Under the pieces are notes generated by a model that saw only the letters and a program-made list of their open reading frames with translations, made no database searches and had not been told where the DNA came from. DNA of 64,000 nucleotides, taken from the NCBI GenBank assembly GCA_002286715.1, contig NSJX01000012.1:142491-206490 (forward strand), given 5' to 3'. The translations under genes were made by a program, and so were the position numbers. Origin of the DNA: Dentipellis sp. KUC8613. Its lineage: Eukaryota > Basidiomycota > Agaricomycetes > Russulales > Hericiaceae. Shown here piece by piece: positions 34,701-49,548 of the stretch (position 1 is the stretch's first letter; each line of letters starts with the position of its first letter).

Positions 34701-37223
34701 CGCAATTTCCTGGTGCTCCTGGGATGGATCCTCTTTTTCCAATTGGCGCAGGTCATCATCATGGACTACTTCCCAGTAAGTTCACTTGCCTCAATACTCG
34801 TCAGAGTCTTGGCTCATGCATGCATAACAGGCAAAAGCCGAAGGCTCAACCTTCCGTATCTTCGCGAAGGAGACCGCGGAGTTGAAGAAGCTCAACGAGG
34901 CGCTCCGTGAGAGGCAACTTCGCAAAGCCGAGGCACTTCAGTCCGAAAAGGTGGCCGAACTCGAAACCAAGCGCGAACGAGACATGTGCGTTTCCTGTAA
35001 ACCGCCATTATCTAGCCGATTTTAATGTCTTTCTATATTTTAGTTCTCAATTCGCTGACCGCCGGACATTCACCTGGGAGCACTTGGACTACCATGTACC
35101 TGTTCCCGGCGGCACACGTCAGCTCCTGACAGACGTCTTCGGATACGTGAAGCCCGGAACGCTGACCGCTCTTATGGGTGCCTCCGGTGCAGGGAAGACC
35201 ACTTGTCTCGATGTTTTGGCCCAGAGGAAGAACATTGGTGTCATCTCTGGCGACGTTCTTGTGGATGGCCGACCCCTCGGATCTGACTTCGCTCGTGGCA
35301 CCGCTTACGCCGAACAGATGGACGTCCACGAAGGAACCGCGACTATCCGCGAAGCTATGCGATTTTCGGCGTACCTGCGTCAGCCAGCTGAGGTCACCAA
35401 GGCGGAGAAAGACGCGTACGTCGAGGAGATGATTGAGCTGCTCGAGCTCCAGGACTTGGCAGACGCCATCGTAGACAGCCTTGGCGTCGAAGCTCGCAAG
35501 CGCCTCACTATCGGTGTCGAGTTGGCTAGCAAACCCGAGTTGCTGTTGTTCTTGGACGAACCTACCTCTGGCTTAGACGCTCAGAGTGCCTGGAATCTTG
35601 TTCGTTTCCTCAGAAAGCTCGCGGACCAGGGTCAAGCCATCCTTTGCACTATCCACCAGCCTTCTTCTCTGCTTTTCGAGAGTTTCGACCGTTTGTTACT
35701 GTTGGAACGGGGCGGTCACACCGTCTACTTCGGCGACATCGGTGAGGATTCCAATGTTCTGCGAGGCTATTTCGCTCGTCATGGCGCCCTGTGCCCTCCC
35801 GATGTCAACCCTGCAGAGTATATGCTTGACGCCATCGGTGCTGGCATTGCCCCTCGTGTTGGTGACCGTGACTGGAAGGACGTCTGGCGAGATTCCCCCG
35901 AATTCCAGGCTGTCCTCGCCGACATCAATGCTATCAAGCAAAGAGCTTTGGCGCGCCCCAATCAAGAGGCTCAGAAGAATCAGACCTGTGCGTACTATCA
36001 TTTTCAAGAAGAGGCCTTTTTCTAACTGCAGGATGCTTGTAGATGCGACAAACTTCCTTACGCAGTTGGCAGTCGTGACGAACCGCAATTTTGTTGCTCT
36101 CTGGCGGTCCCCGGATTACGTCTTCACCCGCCTTTTCGTCCACCTGTTCATTTCGCTATTCGTCTCCCTGCCATTCTTGCAGCTTGGGAATAGCCAGCGT
36201 GATCTCCAATACCGGACGTTCTCCATGTAAGCCTTTTTAATGGTCCAGCTGTGATTTGTGCTAACTGCCCCTCACCAGTTTCTGGGTGACCGTCCTCCCG
36301 GCTGTTCTTATGAACCAGGTCGAGCCCAAGTTCATCGAGAATAGGCGCATCTTCATCCGAGGTACTGTCTATCTTGTTTGTCGAGGCTTTTGATCTAATA
36401 TACTCTGCAGAATCTTCGAGCAGAATCTATTCCCCTGAAGTATTCGCCATTGCGCAGCTTCTCGGAGAGTTGCCGTACTCGACCCTTTGCGCTATTGTTT
36501 ATTGGGTTCTGATGGTAAGCGCGATGACTTCAAGCTTGTCAATGTCTATGACGCTGATGCCTCATCTTTTCTTAGGTCTACCCTCAAGGATTTGGCAAGG
36601 GCGCTACTGGTACCAATGGCACGGGCTTCCAACTGCTTGCGATCCTTTTCATCGAGATGTTCAGTGTTACCCTGGGTCAGCTCATTGCGGCTCTTACTCC
36701 CTCGGTTCAAGTCTCCATCCTGTTCAACCCCTTCATGATGGTCATGCTCACCACGTTCTGCGGTGTCACTATCCCGTACCCCAACCTGGCCCATTTCTGG
36801 AAGTCGTGGTTGTACCAGCTCGATCCCTTCACGCGTCTCATGAGTACAATGCTTTCCACGGAACTCCACGGCCTCACCATCCACTGCAAGCCTGAGGAAT
36901 TCGCCGTCTTCGACCCGCCTTCGGGTCAGACTTGCCAGGCGTGGGCTGGAGAGTTCGTCACATCATTCGGAGGATACCTGGATAATGCAAATGATACCCA
37001 GGCTTGCCGGTACTGCCAGTATGCGTCGGGAGACGAATACTTCTTGCCGCTGAACATCCGTTTCGACAATCGGGTGCGAGATGTGTTCATCATTTTCTGC
37101 TTCTTTGGTATGTTTTTAAGCCGACCATATCGAGTAGGCCTTCTCTGATCCCGTTGCTTCACAGTTTTCAATTTCATCGTTACCATTGTCGCGTCTCGGT
37201 TCCTTCGATATGCCAAGCGATGA
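31776..37223 (+). CDS. PDR-type ABC transporter (ABC-G, full length)
   Basis: Starts [20 protein letters not shown]. Many short introns. Architecture is NBD1-TMD1-NBD2-TMD2. NBD1 has the Walker A-like [15 protein letters not shown], the ABC signature [14 protein letters not shown], and a Walker B region reading [16 protein letters not shown]2 has [17 protein letters not shown] and the degenerate signature [15 protein letters not shown], with [17 protein letters not shown]. So NBD1 lacks the Walker A Lys (Cys), the usual asymmetric pattern of fungal PDR pumps. TMD1 and TMD2 each hold about six helices; TMD2 has [16 protein letters not shown] and [20 protein letters not shown] with Cys pairs in the last loop. 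The end is FLRYAKR. These transporters export drugs, terpenes, sterols and other hydrophobic compounds across the plasma membrane. Substrate cannot be predicted. Confidence 0.93.
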
Positions 37224-37549
37224 ACAGTGCAAGATCTTGTTCACGAGATTCAACGACTATTGCATCCACGACCACCCTGTAGCCACATACATTTTTATGA
37301 TTGATATCTGCAAGATTTAGAGCACGCATTTACTACACATAGACACATCTGGGCTAGGAGCATCTCGAACGAGTTCATAGCTAAAGGATCTATACTCACG
37401 GGGATGAAATGATTTTCTTTACGCAACTAGTTACTTATCTGCATTCCATAATATGATGTCCTTTGTTTCATTCACTTCGTACTGCGCTAGAGTCGCTAAG
37501 AAAGAGTGAGAAGGGTACGAGTGCAACTCCTTGTCAGATGTCTACAGTA
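37224..37549. other. Convergent 3' region
   Basis: About 325 bases between the ABC transporter stop and the SHOC1-like stop. No gene seen. Confidence 0.5.
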
Positions 37550-40500
37550 TCATTCTATAGGTGACGACGAAAGAGTTTGGATTCTACTCGCGATATAGTG
37601 GTTTAGATGGACCTTTCCGTGAATCTTCAGTATGACCTCAAGCATCAGAGTGATGCAGTACTCACCATTCGTTCATGACCAATCAGTGGAGCCAGCCCAA
37701 GCCGTTCATCAGGAGACATGTCGAGAAAGCCATCGAGAGATACTTGAGATAGGATGGCGGCGGCTGCGAAGGCATTCATCCCAGGAGCGCATCCTAGGTT
37801 ATGCTCATCCTGGAAACGACGAGAAATGAGAAAAGTTACAGGCATGGCGACGGCCCGAAGAACCGATGTACCTCCTGCTCTTCGTCAGTAAGCCAGAGAC
37901 GCTCGTCCCATACCATCAATTGTGACCTTTTCTCTGCTTCGTCTCCAATTAATCTCGTGAACATAGCAGTTTCATTTACAGAATCCGAGAAAGCGAACTG
38001 GATTGTGGACGTCGGGCATTTTCTGTCAAAAGCCTCCGCGATGCCCAAGTCTCTCCGTAGCTTCTTGATAGATCTGAGCACAGGTGCCGAGAATGCATAG
38101 GGAGCCAAACGTGTCACGTTACTGAACCGCTGAGACTCTGAGGCCGGATACGTCTCGAAGATCACGTAGACACTAGCATAGCGCCAAGATAGTTCGCCCA
38201 AGAGTGACAAGAGAGCCTCGCACTGAGAAGGAAGAGACAGCAGAGAGAAGTACAGCACGGTGGTGTCCGGGTCCAGGATTAGATCAGCGCCATCCAGAGT
38301 TTCGCGTTCCACAACTTCGATGCAGTATCGATCTGAGTTCAGGTGCCGGACTAGAGCAGACTTTTGGATCAAAGAAACAGACGCAAGGAAACGGTGCATA
38401 GTTGTCGGCTGCGAGGATGCCTGTGGAAGAATCAAGGTGTTCTTGTCAAGAACTTCTGGCGGGATACCGCGAGCAGGCTGCTCCTGTTGCTGGATGGGCG
38501 GCGGAGTCGGCAGCGGGTCCGACGAAGACATTGGAGGCGCCTGTATTGGGCCTTGTTTTGCTCGCAATGCCATGAATTCGGTCAAAGCGTCTTCTGCCCG
38601 CCATACAGTAGTCTCCTTCGCGCCACCAGCTGCGACGGGAACAGAGTCCCGTAGTGATGAGGTATCACTGTAGTTGGGAATGGAACTCGGTGGCAAGTTC
38701 GAAGACGCAGAGTCATCTAGCCCCGGCTTCGTAGGGACATATGCTTCTACCACCGGCACAGGCTCCAAAATGGCAGTGAGATAAGGTTCGACTGAGTCCA
38801 AAGGTAATGGGCTGAAAGTATCAAGATATGAATTTTCGAGGAGTTGGTCGTCAGTTCTCGAGCCACTTTCGAGAGTTTCCGTGTCTGGGCGCTCAGCAAA
38901 GCCTGGCATCAAAGTCATCGTGCGTCCAGCTGGATTATCCGTCAGATAGGTCGTAATTGTTTCCGCCAAAGCGATCCCAGAGTCGTTGACGGCGCCAAGT
39001 TGCATGTCTTCATAGTAGCTGTCCATAGTATCGGAAGCGCAGTATTCGTAAGTCAGATATTGGTCGGCTTCGGGATACCCTAGGTTTTGGCGCTTTGAGG
39101 GAATGTGGTCTTCTGGCTCGGGAAAACGGCTAGCAGAATCTTCGGCGACATCATCGGACTCTGTGGCTGGATCGAAGCCCTGCAGTCTAGCGTTTCGATG
39201 CCGTTCCTCTCTCGTCAAGATGTGCGGCATATCAAGCAGCTCGCGCAAAGGAACCTCAGGGCGATTAGCGGTCGGAGACTTGGTCATGGCGCGCAGGAGG
39301 CGTTGCTCGTCGATACAGACGTCGTCAGGATCCTGGGCGAAAAACACTGAGATGACATCCCTGACATCCACGCTGCATTCATCTTGCAGCGAGGTCACTT
39401 GGGCTATTTCCTCGTGTGAGGGGACTTTATTTTCGAATTTGACGGGCCTGTGACGAGATGGTCAAGCATAACCGATGCGGGAGACTTGGCAACAGACCTC
39501 CAAGACAGTTCCATGTTCAAGGCCTTTGTACCTTTGACTTTACCCATGAAACCAAACCGACGAGGGACGGGAGTTTGCTCTCCGTCCTGAGTCTTTGAAT
39601 GAGACGATATAAGGTCCGCAAGCTGCGTGGGCATGAAAGAATCGCCATGATCGTTCGGCGATGGGAGCTGAGGCACTGCATATAGATGTAAGAAAGGGTG
39701 CATTTTACACAAAAGAGTCGCGCACCCTCCATGAACCCTCTTTCTACACCATCAAACTGCTCGCGTGCAATTATGTCAGTGACATCTTCGTTGATCACAG
39801 GCAGCAGCAGCGCCGCATTCAAGTACGAGTCGTCGTCACTCTCCTCAAGTGCCGGTTCCGAGGGAGCAGAACCTCGATCAGCTCCAGCAATTGTCGTCGG
39901 AGGCTGCCCCAAGATCGACAAATTGATATTTGTAGGTGAAGATCTGGGCGTGGTGACGATTTGTGGTTCGTTGTGGACACCTATAGTCGTCGTTATGAAC
40001 TTGTGAATGCTGGATTGAATCCGTCACTAATCAATGACATTACTGCAAGGCCAGAGAGTCCTTGCCTTTGTCCTTCTCCAATCTGTCTCGGCTTCTTACG
40101 GACACCTCCAATGCTCGTACTTTGCGGCATCTGCATAACTTCTGTGTTCCTGACATTAGTCATTGCCACGTTGATATGAGGACGCCCGACCCATTTTCTC
40201 TTTCATCAGTTGATCAACACGCATGTACTTGGGCTCAGGTGACTCCAAGAGTAGCTCGTCCAGTTCGCTGGTACTGTCAGCTAGCGACGGCGTTCTGGGG
40301 GAAGAAGGCATCTCGTAAGCATCTGCGGGTGCGCAACGCATTCAGAGGGTATTTCGGAAGATAGACAGGAACGACGAACGCCATCCGTTAACCACAATCG
40401 TGTGTTCATTCTCTAAATCGCCCTCATCATCGTCGGAGACTTCAACGGCAGGCGGTTGGAAAATAGACAGAAGTCCAGGCTGCTCATGTGCACTTTTTGA

Positions 40501-41455
40501 GCTATTGCTTGTCCTCGCTTCAATTCTAGGAAATATTGGTGGATCTTGCATATAGTTGGCAACGGGTATAATTGGAGGTGAATAAGGGCGACGATGGAAC
40601 CGCTCAGACGGCACTAGATTTGTGTCGTCGTTCGCCGTCATCGAAAGAAACGGATTGACTGCAAATATCGCCTGAAGGGCACCCCGCGTTGATGGGTCGA
40701 GCTTTGGTTTGAGATCCCTTCAAATTCGGAAAGGGCGGGGATAAGAAAGATGCGCATATAGTTTGACAAGAAAGCTTACAGTATATCATCTAGATTGAGC
40801 TGAAGCAGTCTTTCATCCTCTTCGCGGTCAACATCGCGTCCAACACTTTCATTCTTAAGCTTCAGGACATCATTCATGCTCTCCGGAAAAGTTCCGGGCG
40901 CCGCACATGAACCTAGAGTGGGAGTGTCGGCGACCGCAGTCAGCGATAATTCAAACGACATTGGCGTAAAATATAGGCGTTCATGATCCCCTGTGTCAAT
41001 CGTCAGTAAAGCTCTGTAAGAGGTTCCGAGCGCTTCTCACAGGAGGAGTCTGCTCTCAGCCATTTTTCTGACGCTGGGCACCCTGTCGTTTGACTCATTT
41101 GTCGGAATAATCGCTTGATAAATGCAGCTCCATCAGCTTCCACATGAAGTGTTTCATCCTTCAACTCGAGATCCTTCGGGCAGTATATCTTCAAGAAATG
41201 GTCAACGGGGTCGGAAGGGAGAGTCAAGAATTGAGGGTGATCAGAAATTGGAACGGGCTCCAGCGTGTCGGAAAGCAACTATAGAAGCAACACAGCTGAG
41301 AAGATACATCAGGGCGAAGGGGAGAAAACAAATGAACTGACCTCGTTGATAAGTTGTTCGATGAACTCGTCGTAATTGATTGCCAGTATGTGGGTCCGCA
41401 TATAGTCGTCTAAGAGATGATGGACGTGTGCAGTCAAAGCTCTGCTATCAGACAT
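37550..41455 (-). CDS. Probable SHOC1/ZIP2-like protein (XPF-like fold), meiotic crossover factor
   Basis: A long minus-strand gene opening MSDSRALTAHVHHLLDDYMR and spliced through several exons (MSDSRAL, LLSDTLEPVPISDHPQF, MSFELSLTAVADTPTL, MTANDDTNLVPSERF, and a large 3' exon). Most of the chain is acidic and unstructured. The C-terminal half has an XPF-type domain: DGADLILDPDTTVLYFSLLSL, LSWRYASVYVIFETYPAS, then LRSIKKLRRDLGIAEAFDRK. A helix-hairpin-helix pair follows (GCAPGMNAFAAAAILSQVSL, DGFLDMSPDERLGLAPLIG, ending ERMVHLNHYIASRIQ). This layout matches SHOC1/ZIP2, the nuclease-dead XPF-like partner of SPO16 in meiotic crossover formation. The nuclease motif ERKxxxD is not seen in the fold. 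Assignment rests on fold pattern rather than close similarity. Exact exon ends in the N-terminal half are approximate. Confidence 0.55.
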
Positions 41456-42340
41456 TTTTGAATACGTTGGTAGAGTGTATCCTGCGACAATGAGCAAACA
41501 ACAGTGATGGTGACATGCAAGGGGGACTGAGCGAAGAGCAGGATTCCAGCGCGTACGCGATCGTGACGCGGTCATGTGACCCATCATACACAGAAATCGA
41601 GCAAAATGTCTGAGCAGTCCGTGTTGGCAACAAAAAGACCGAGAAAAAAGCAAAGGAAACACAGTACATGCAGGCCTTCTTTTCCCAGAAATAAACTGAT
41701 TTGCAAGCGATTCTCAATACACGATCGAGTGCGAAGAACGAGGCCACCCTTCGCTAAACAGAATCGCAGGGCATCTCGAGGCCGCAGAGTCCGGTCATGG
41801 TGGATCATTGTATCTTTAGCAGTCAACTGTTGGTAGGTTGCCACGAAGCGAACTCGTAGCACTAAGTGTCTGGTGAAGAGTGTAGGACGCTGCTGGGAGT
41901 CGGTGATGAATGAAGGCGTACCAGTACCTAGCATGATATCACAGGACCACTGGCACAAGAGACGGTACAGAGTCCCAGAACGTGAAGCTAGTCCTCTTAT
42001 GCGACAACGGGTTTGGACTGTGAAGGTGAACAGAGAGACGATGGAGGGCGGCCCTCCGTTAGCGACATCGAAAGAGCCGATAGATCTTAGTCAGATCTAA
42101 CTTCCATTTTTGGAATAGGACCTCGCTGCCGGGCCCGGGAACGCCGCTGCTGGTGCAGCACTCAGCTCAATACACACCCAACGCGCTAAGGCGCGGAGCC
42201 AAAGCACAAACGTATGCTCAACTTGTTTGTATTTCTTTGAACTACCAGGCTCAGAACAACGGCAAGTCCAGCAGATAATCACTCCATAAATAATCCAGTT
42301 ATCCTGCCGACATACACTCGCCTCCACCGGGAAGTAGACT
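41456..42340. other. Divergent intergenic region, no gene seen
   Basis: About 885 bases between the SHOC1-like and AP-3 delta starts. Short ORFs on both strands show no recognisable domain. Should hold two promoters. Confidence 0.5.
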
Positions 42341-45300
42341 ATGTGGGAGCGCACTCTCCAGGATCTCATTCGTGGCCTACGAGCAAACAAGCAAGATGAG
42401 GCCAAGTTCATCGCTCAGGCAGTAGAGGAGATCAGGAGAGAGATAAAGAGCAAGGACATGGAGCTCAAGGCAGCAGCGTTGTTGAAGCTAACCTACGTGC
42501 GTCTATTCATATCGTCATTGCAAGACTAGCTCAATGACTCACTATCTGCAGCTTGAGATGCTTGGCCACGATATGGGATGGGCTTCATTTCATGTTGTTG
42601 AAGTCATGTCGTCTCCTAAATACCATCTCAAGACAGTGGGATACCTTGCCGCTACTCAATCCTTCAGCCAGGAAACGGACGTCCTCATGTTGACCACAAA
42701 TCTAGTGAAGAAAGTGAGATGGTACAACATGGGCAAACTAAAGCAACGCTCACACTATGCATAGGACTTGACGTCCACCCCTGCGGATGTAGCCGTCACC
42801 TTGAATGGACTGTCCCATATCGTTTCCCCGGACCTCGCTCGGGATCTCGCGCATGACCTCGTTGGTTTGCTGAACCATTCTCGTCCTCATATCCGGAAAA
42901 GGGCGGTCATCGCTGTATACAAAGTTCTCACCAAGTATCCCGAAGCTACGCCGTTTGCATTGACACGGTTGAAGGAGAAGCTCGATGACCAAGACATGGG
43001 TACGGCTTCATTCATAACTTGTATTCAGTTGCGGTAATCGTTTGTATAGGCGTCATTGCTACCACTGTGAACGTTCTGTGCGAGCTTGTTCAGCAGAGCC
43101 CGAGAGACTACTTATCCCTAGCCCCACAACTGTTCCATCTACTGACAACTTCCTCTAACAACTGGATGCTAATCAAGATTATCAAGCTGGTAAGTTGCTC
43201 GCATCTGATTCTCATTCTATACTAAAGAAATACTTCTCCAGTTTGGGTTCCTTTCGCCCCACGAGCCGCGCTTGGTCAAGAAACTGCAACCTCCAATAAC
43301 CGAGCTGATATCCACCACTGCTGCAATCTCGCTCCTGTACGAATGTGTCCACACCTGTATCGTAGGAGGCATGCTTCAAACCGCGTCGGGGAATTCACTA
43401 GCCGAGCTGTGTGTCACCAAGCTCGCTACCTTCCTTCAAGATCCCGATCAGAACTGTGAGTCTTCTTTTCCGTATAATACAATACTTTTTCTGATCATAT
43501 CACACTAGTAAAATATATTTCGCTCCTGGCCCTTGTAAAGATCGTGCCAACACATGCACATCTTGTGGCGAAATATCAAGACATGATATTCTCTAGCGTC
43601 AACGATCAGGATATAAGTATCCGGATGCGTGCGCTGGACCTTCTGACAGCCATGGTATGCAGCCGCCTCCGAACTGTATACGAAGCAGGAATTGACGGCA
43701 TCCACAGGTCACTCCAGATAACCTACAGTCCATCGTTCAGCAACTGCTTTCCCACCTAGTACCCCAAGAATCCTCGACGCTTCCGACAGCTGCTCAATCT
43801 CTCGCGCAAAATGCGTCTTCCTCAAGTAGTGCGAAGCCCATTGTCGCACCCAGCCAATCCCCCGCATACCGCCTCACACTATCCCAGCGAATCCTCTCGA
43901 TGTGCTCTCAGGACACGTACCACAATGTGACAGACTTCCAGTGGTATCTATCTGTGCTGTTCGACCTGGCATACGTCGCATCGGTGGACGTTGGTGCTGA
44001 GATTCGTGATCAGCTGGTTGACATCGTCGGGAGGGTACGGGGAATCCGGCGGTACGGGCTCGAGCTCATGGTGAAGTTCATCAGCGACGAGTCTTTCTTA
44101 CTCAACTCGAAGAATGAGGGAAGCTGTGCGGAGGTGTTGTGGGCTGCAGCTTGGGTTTGCGGCGAAAACTGCAGGTGAGTGTTGTTTGATGCGCTGTGTA
44201 ATGTCCCCGCAGCTCATGATCTTATCGTACACGAAGAGAATTGGCTGAGCCACACAAAATTCTGCCTTACCTCCTCCAGCCCTCGATATCCATCCTCACC
44301 CCTGAGACCATCGGTATGTATCTGCAGGCGGCTACGAAGGTATTCGGTTTCTGGGGTGCGGAGCTTTCTCGACGGTGGGACGACGATGATCTACCAAAGG
44401 TCAAGGACGCAGTAGAGAGCATCATCGAACGCATGTCCGATTTTGCTTCAAGCTCGGACATCGAAGTGCAAGAACGCGTACGCTCGCCTTCTGCTCTACA
44501 GCAGTACCCATAGGTCTAACTTATTATTACGTAGGCTGCCAACGGTCTTCAACTCTTCGCGTTTGTGCGAGCCGATCTCTCTTCATATCACCCTGGACAG
44601 CAGGGCAATCCGTTCGGAAGAGCCGATGACGAACCTGTGTTCCCGAAGAGCCTACTGCTCATCGGACCCTTGTTCTCTGCTTATGATCTTAATCCTGTCG
44701 CCGCTGCCGCACAAGCTAGCGTTCCCATACCAGATGGCTTGGACCTCGACGCCTGGATTGTGCCGCCTCCGAAAGACCCAACTGTAGAGCCTGCAGTATC
44801 AGAACCCTTAGCCGTCAAGAGCAAGCACAAAGGCAAAGGGAAGGCAAAGGCTAAGGAGTCGAATGGGGTGGACGGGAAGACAAAGAAGCGCAAGAAGGAG
44901 CGGAACGGCGACGTGCTTGCACCGTCACCGGCGGTAGAAACTCCAGAAGAGAAGGCGGAGCGAGAACGGGTATGATCAGCGGTCTGCTTCTCAACATTCT
45001 TGTTTACTGACACTTTCGACTCTCAGCAAAGAGCGTTGCGTCTAGAACGGCAAAGAGATGACCCGTACTACATAATGGACAACTCGACGCCTACCATCGA
45101 GCCCGACGATGTCGATTCTATACCCGTTGTCCGTCTCGACGATCTCCCACCCATGTCTCAAGGTAAGAGTCTTCACGTGCTTCCAGAAGACATAGTCTAA
45201 TTCTTGTGTACAGTGCCAATGGCGAGCCCTTTGCCGTCCCTACTACGCGACCCTTCTCCTGTCAGCCGCTCAGAAGCATTCGTCATCGACAAAGACGGCG

Positions 45301-45563
45301 AAATGCCAGAAGGCGCTACATTCGTGCCTCTACCTCCTTCCCGGCAGACCTCGACACCAGCAACGCCGCTACGGAACGGCACGCCCTCGGGCCCGCCTCC
45401 TCCGGCCTTCCCAGAGTACGTGACGGAAGACGAAATCCCCCGCGCTGGCACGCCGGAGCCGATCAAGGTGACACGGGTCAAGAAGGCGTCGGGGACTGGG
45501 AAGAAGAAGAAACGGACACGCCTGGCAGAAAGCGGGAATGGGACTGCAGCGTCGAATTCGTGA
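42341..45563 (+). CDS. APL5: AP-3 complex subunit delta (delta-adaptin)
   Basis: Starts MWERTLQDLIRGLRANKQDE, a highly conserved delta-adaptin N-terminus, followed by KLTYLEMLGHDMGWASFHVVE and KYHLKTVGYLAATQSFSQET. The alpha-solenoid trunk continues through LNHSRPHIRKRAVIAVYKVL and WMLIKIIKLFGFLSPHEPRL. A long Lys-rich linker (KHKGKGKAKAKESNG) and Pro-rich C-terminal extension (PPPPAFPEYVTEDEIP) end at KKKRTRLAESGNGTAASNS. Delta is one of the two large subunits of the AP-3 adaptor, which sorts cargo from Golgi or endosome to the vacuole. At least ten short introns. Length is about 900 residues. The C-terminal tail is less conserved than the trunk. Confidence 0.92.
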
Positions 45564-45859
45564 TGGGTACCAAGTACATACGTCGGTGCTAGCGCTATCG
45601 GTGTCCGCGGCGATGGATTGTTCAGGAGCATTGTGTACAGCAGCAGCAATACAAGCAGGCGGATTAGGATCTAATAAGGATGGGGGTAAACTATGACAGG
45701 CGGCGGGATGACGGGGTGAGATACATGTCTCGTGCAGTGGGGCTAGGTGTGTATTCAAAAGTGCGGTATCGATTGCGACGGCTAGGAAAGTACAGGAAAA
45801 TGCTGCGGACAGATGTGTGAGAGCAAACAGAGACATTTCGGGTTCGGGAAGGGAGACGT

Positions 45860-47950
<2,091 letters not shown>

Positions 47951-48522
47951 CGAGCCAGGCACAACGGATGAAGATCGGGGGAGATCTCGTCTGTGAAACG
48001 TGTTGAACGGCGAGCTAAACGCTATTGCTTACCATGGGTATATCAAGTAGAAGGAGGTATGGGTATGGATGGTATCCTGTCGAGTCGAGTCTTGCTGCGG
48101 TCGCCTGTCACCCAGAGTTTAGCCGAACGAACAGTAGCGGAAAGTGTTTGGACGGCTTTGCGGGGGTGGTGGACGGTGTTTGGGCCAGGAATGAACTTAC
48201 AGGACAGTGCGACGCGAAGCAGTAAATAAAGAGCTGGTTACGGGGAACTCCTTAACGGAGGAGAGGGATAGTAGCAGACCCTCGGTATGGTTCTCTTCAG
48301 GAGCGTCAGCCGCCGCCTTTGCGGCTTCGGCAGTTCGCGTCTCGACTTGTTACCTTTTCCGTTCAGGTGGCGGTCAGAGCCTCTCCTTTGCGCCTCTTGT
48401 TTTATCTATCAACCGTTCATGCTATTTGGATGTTTCGTCGCGTTCAGCATATACAGACCACAGCAATTACATTATATCCCCGTAACCCAATGAAAACCCC
48501 AGAGCGTCCCTCCCACACCAAC
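47951..48522. other. Promoter side of the kinase gene
   Basis: About 570 bases between two minus-strand genes. No supported gene; likely 5' UTR and promoter of the kinase and the 3' end of the next gene. Confidence 0.5.
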
Positions 48523-49125
48523 TCATGGCCTGTACTTCTCATCCGGACTGCGCAGCTTCTCGTCGATCGGTGATAGCGGTAGGTCGTCTTTCAGGTAAAC
48601 CGCGGGCGGCAGCTCTGGCATCCCTGACCCGGGCGTGCTCGCGTCCCTCGATTCGTCCCCGTCTCTCACAGCGACCCACTGCGCCTGACTCAACCCGTCG
48701 AAACCGAAACCTGGCCCTTCGCCGGGCGGATGAGGTGCGCTTGGTCGACCTTTCAGCACTTGAGAACGTCGATACTCGCGGAATGGCATGCGTTTGAGGT
48801 ATCTGACTATCAAGACGCAGCCTGCAATAAGGACGACGGCGAAGACGGTGGCGAGGGCGACATGAACGCGTTCGTCCTCGAGGGCTGTGTTCTGGTGGGA
48901 GGCTGATAATGGCTTGGCTGTGATGACGGAACCTATGGGAGCAAGAGAAACCGAGGGTAACGCCTCAAGAGCGAAGGAAGAGTCGATAGATCGCGCGGCA
49001 AGAGTCTTGGTGGCGAGTGGTACCGCTGGGCCTGGTAATGCGAGGGAAAGGCGTATCTGTGCGAGGACAGCGGCGATGAGCGCGAAAGGGCTGTATGAAG
49101 GCGACATGGTCCAGAGGGTGTCCAC
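48523..49125 (-). CDS. Uncharacterised single-pass membrane protein
   Basis: A single-exon ORF of 200 residues. The N-terminus is signal-peptide-like (MSPSYSPFALIAAVLAQIRL, from the second Met at 49107), then a short Ser-rich ectodomain, a membrane helix (VHVALATVFAVVLIAGCVLI) and a cytosolic tail beginning RYLKRMPFREYRRSQVLKG. The tail is Pro/Asp/Ser-rich and ends in LPLSPIDEKLRSPDEKYRP. A basic stop-transfer sequence after the helix fits type I orientation. This is the layout of fungal Skg6/Axl2-like wall sensors, but no homology is claimed. The start could be 49125 or 49107. A neighbouring divergent gene leaves 423 bases between starts. Confidence 0.6.
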   Translation of the reverse strand: MDTLWTMSPSYSPFALIAAVLAQIRLSLALPGPAVPLATKTLAARSIDSSFALEALPSVSLAPIGSVITAKPLSASHQNTALEDERVHVALATVFAVVLIAGCVLIVRYLKRMPFREYRRSQVLKGRPSAPHPPGEGPGFGFDGLSQAQWVAVRDGDESRDASTPGSGMPELPPAVYLKDDLPLSPIDEKLRSPDEKYRP

Positions 49126-49548
49126 GCTGCAAGAGACTCGTCAGTCTAGAGAGGAGAAATACATGGTCTACCGTTTGTTGAACTCGGTTCAACGTCTCGG
49201 CCTAGCAGTCACTATCGTAGATGTCAGTCCAAACCGTGACGGATGTAGAGTACTGGAGCAGTCCGTGTGGACATGTCGCTGTCCATCCATTCGTAGATAG
49301 AGGTCCGGTAACGATGGCATTCACTAGATACTCTAGAAGACAGAACTGCTTTGACTAGGGTGAGCATGTTGGGGCGAGCGAGTCTAGTTCCAGGGTAAGT
49401 AGTGGTTTCGAGCGACACCGTTTCGGACAAAGACAGCTATAGGTACCACGTGATATCCTTTGTACTGGACCGCCACAAGTGTTGCCCCCTTCTCTGACCA
49501 CTCCTCGTCTGTCTCGAGCTGTTGGCTTCTTGAACAAAATCAACTGCA
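49126..49548. promoter_or_regulatory. Divergent promoter region (membrane protein and E2 gene)
   Basis: About 420 bases between divergent start codons. No gene seen and no clear TATA. Confidence 0.4.

Noticed and set aside
41576..41958. Basic plus ORF and hydrophobic minus ORF between SHOC1-like and AP-3 delta genes
   Set aside because: Mutual shadows with no conserved domain and no splice support.
45197..45649. 150-codon minus ORF
   Set aside because: Overlaps the last exon of AP-3 delta on the opposite strand and has no domain.
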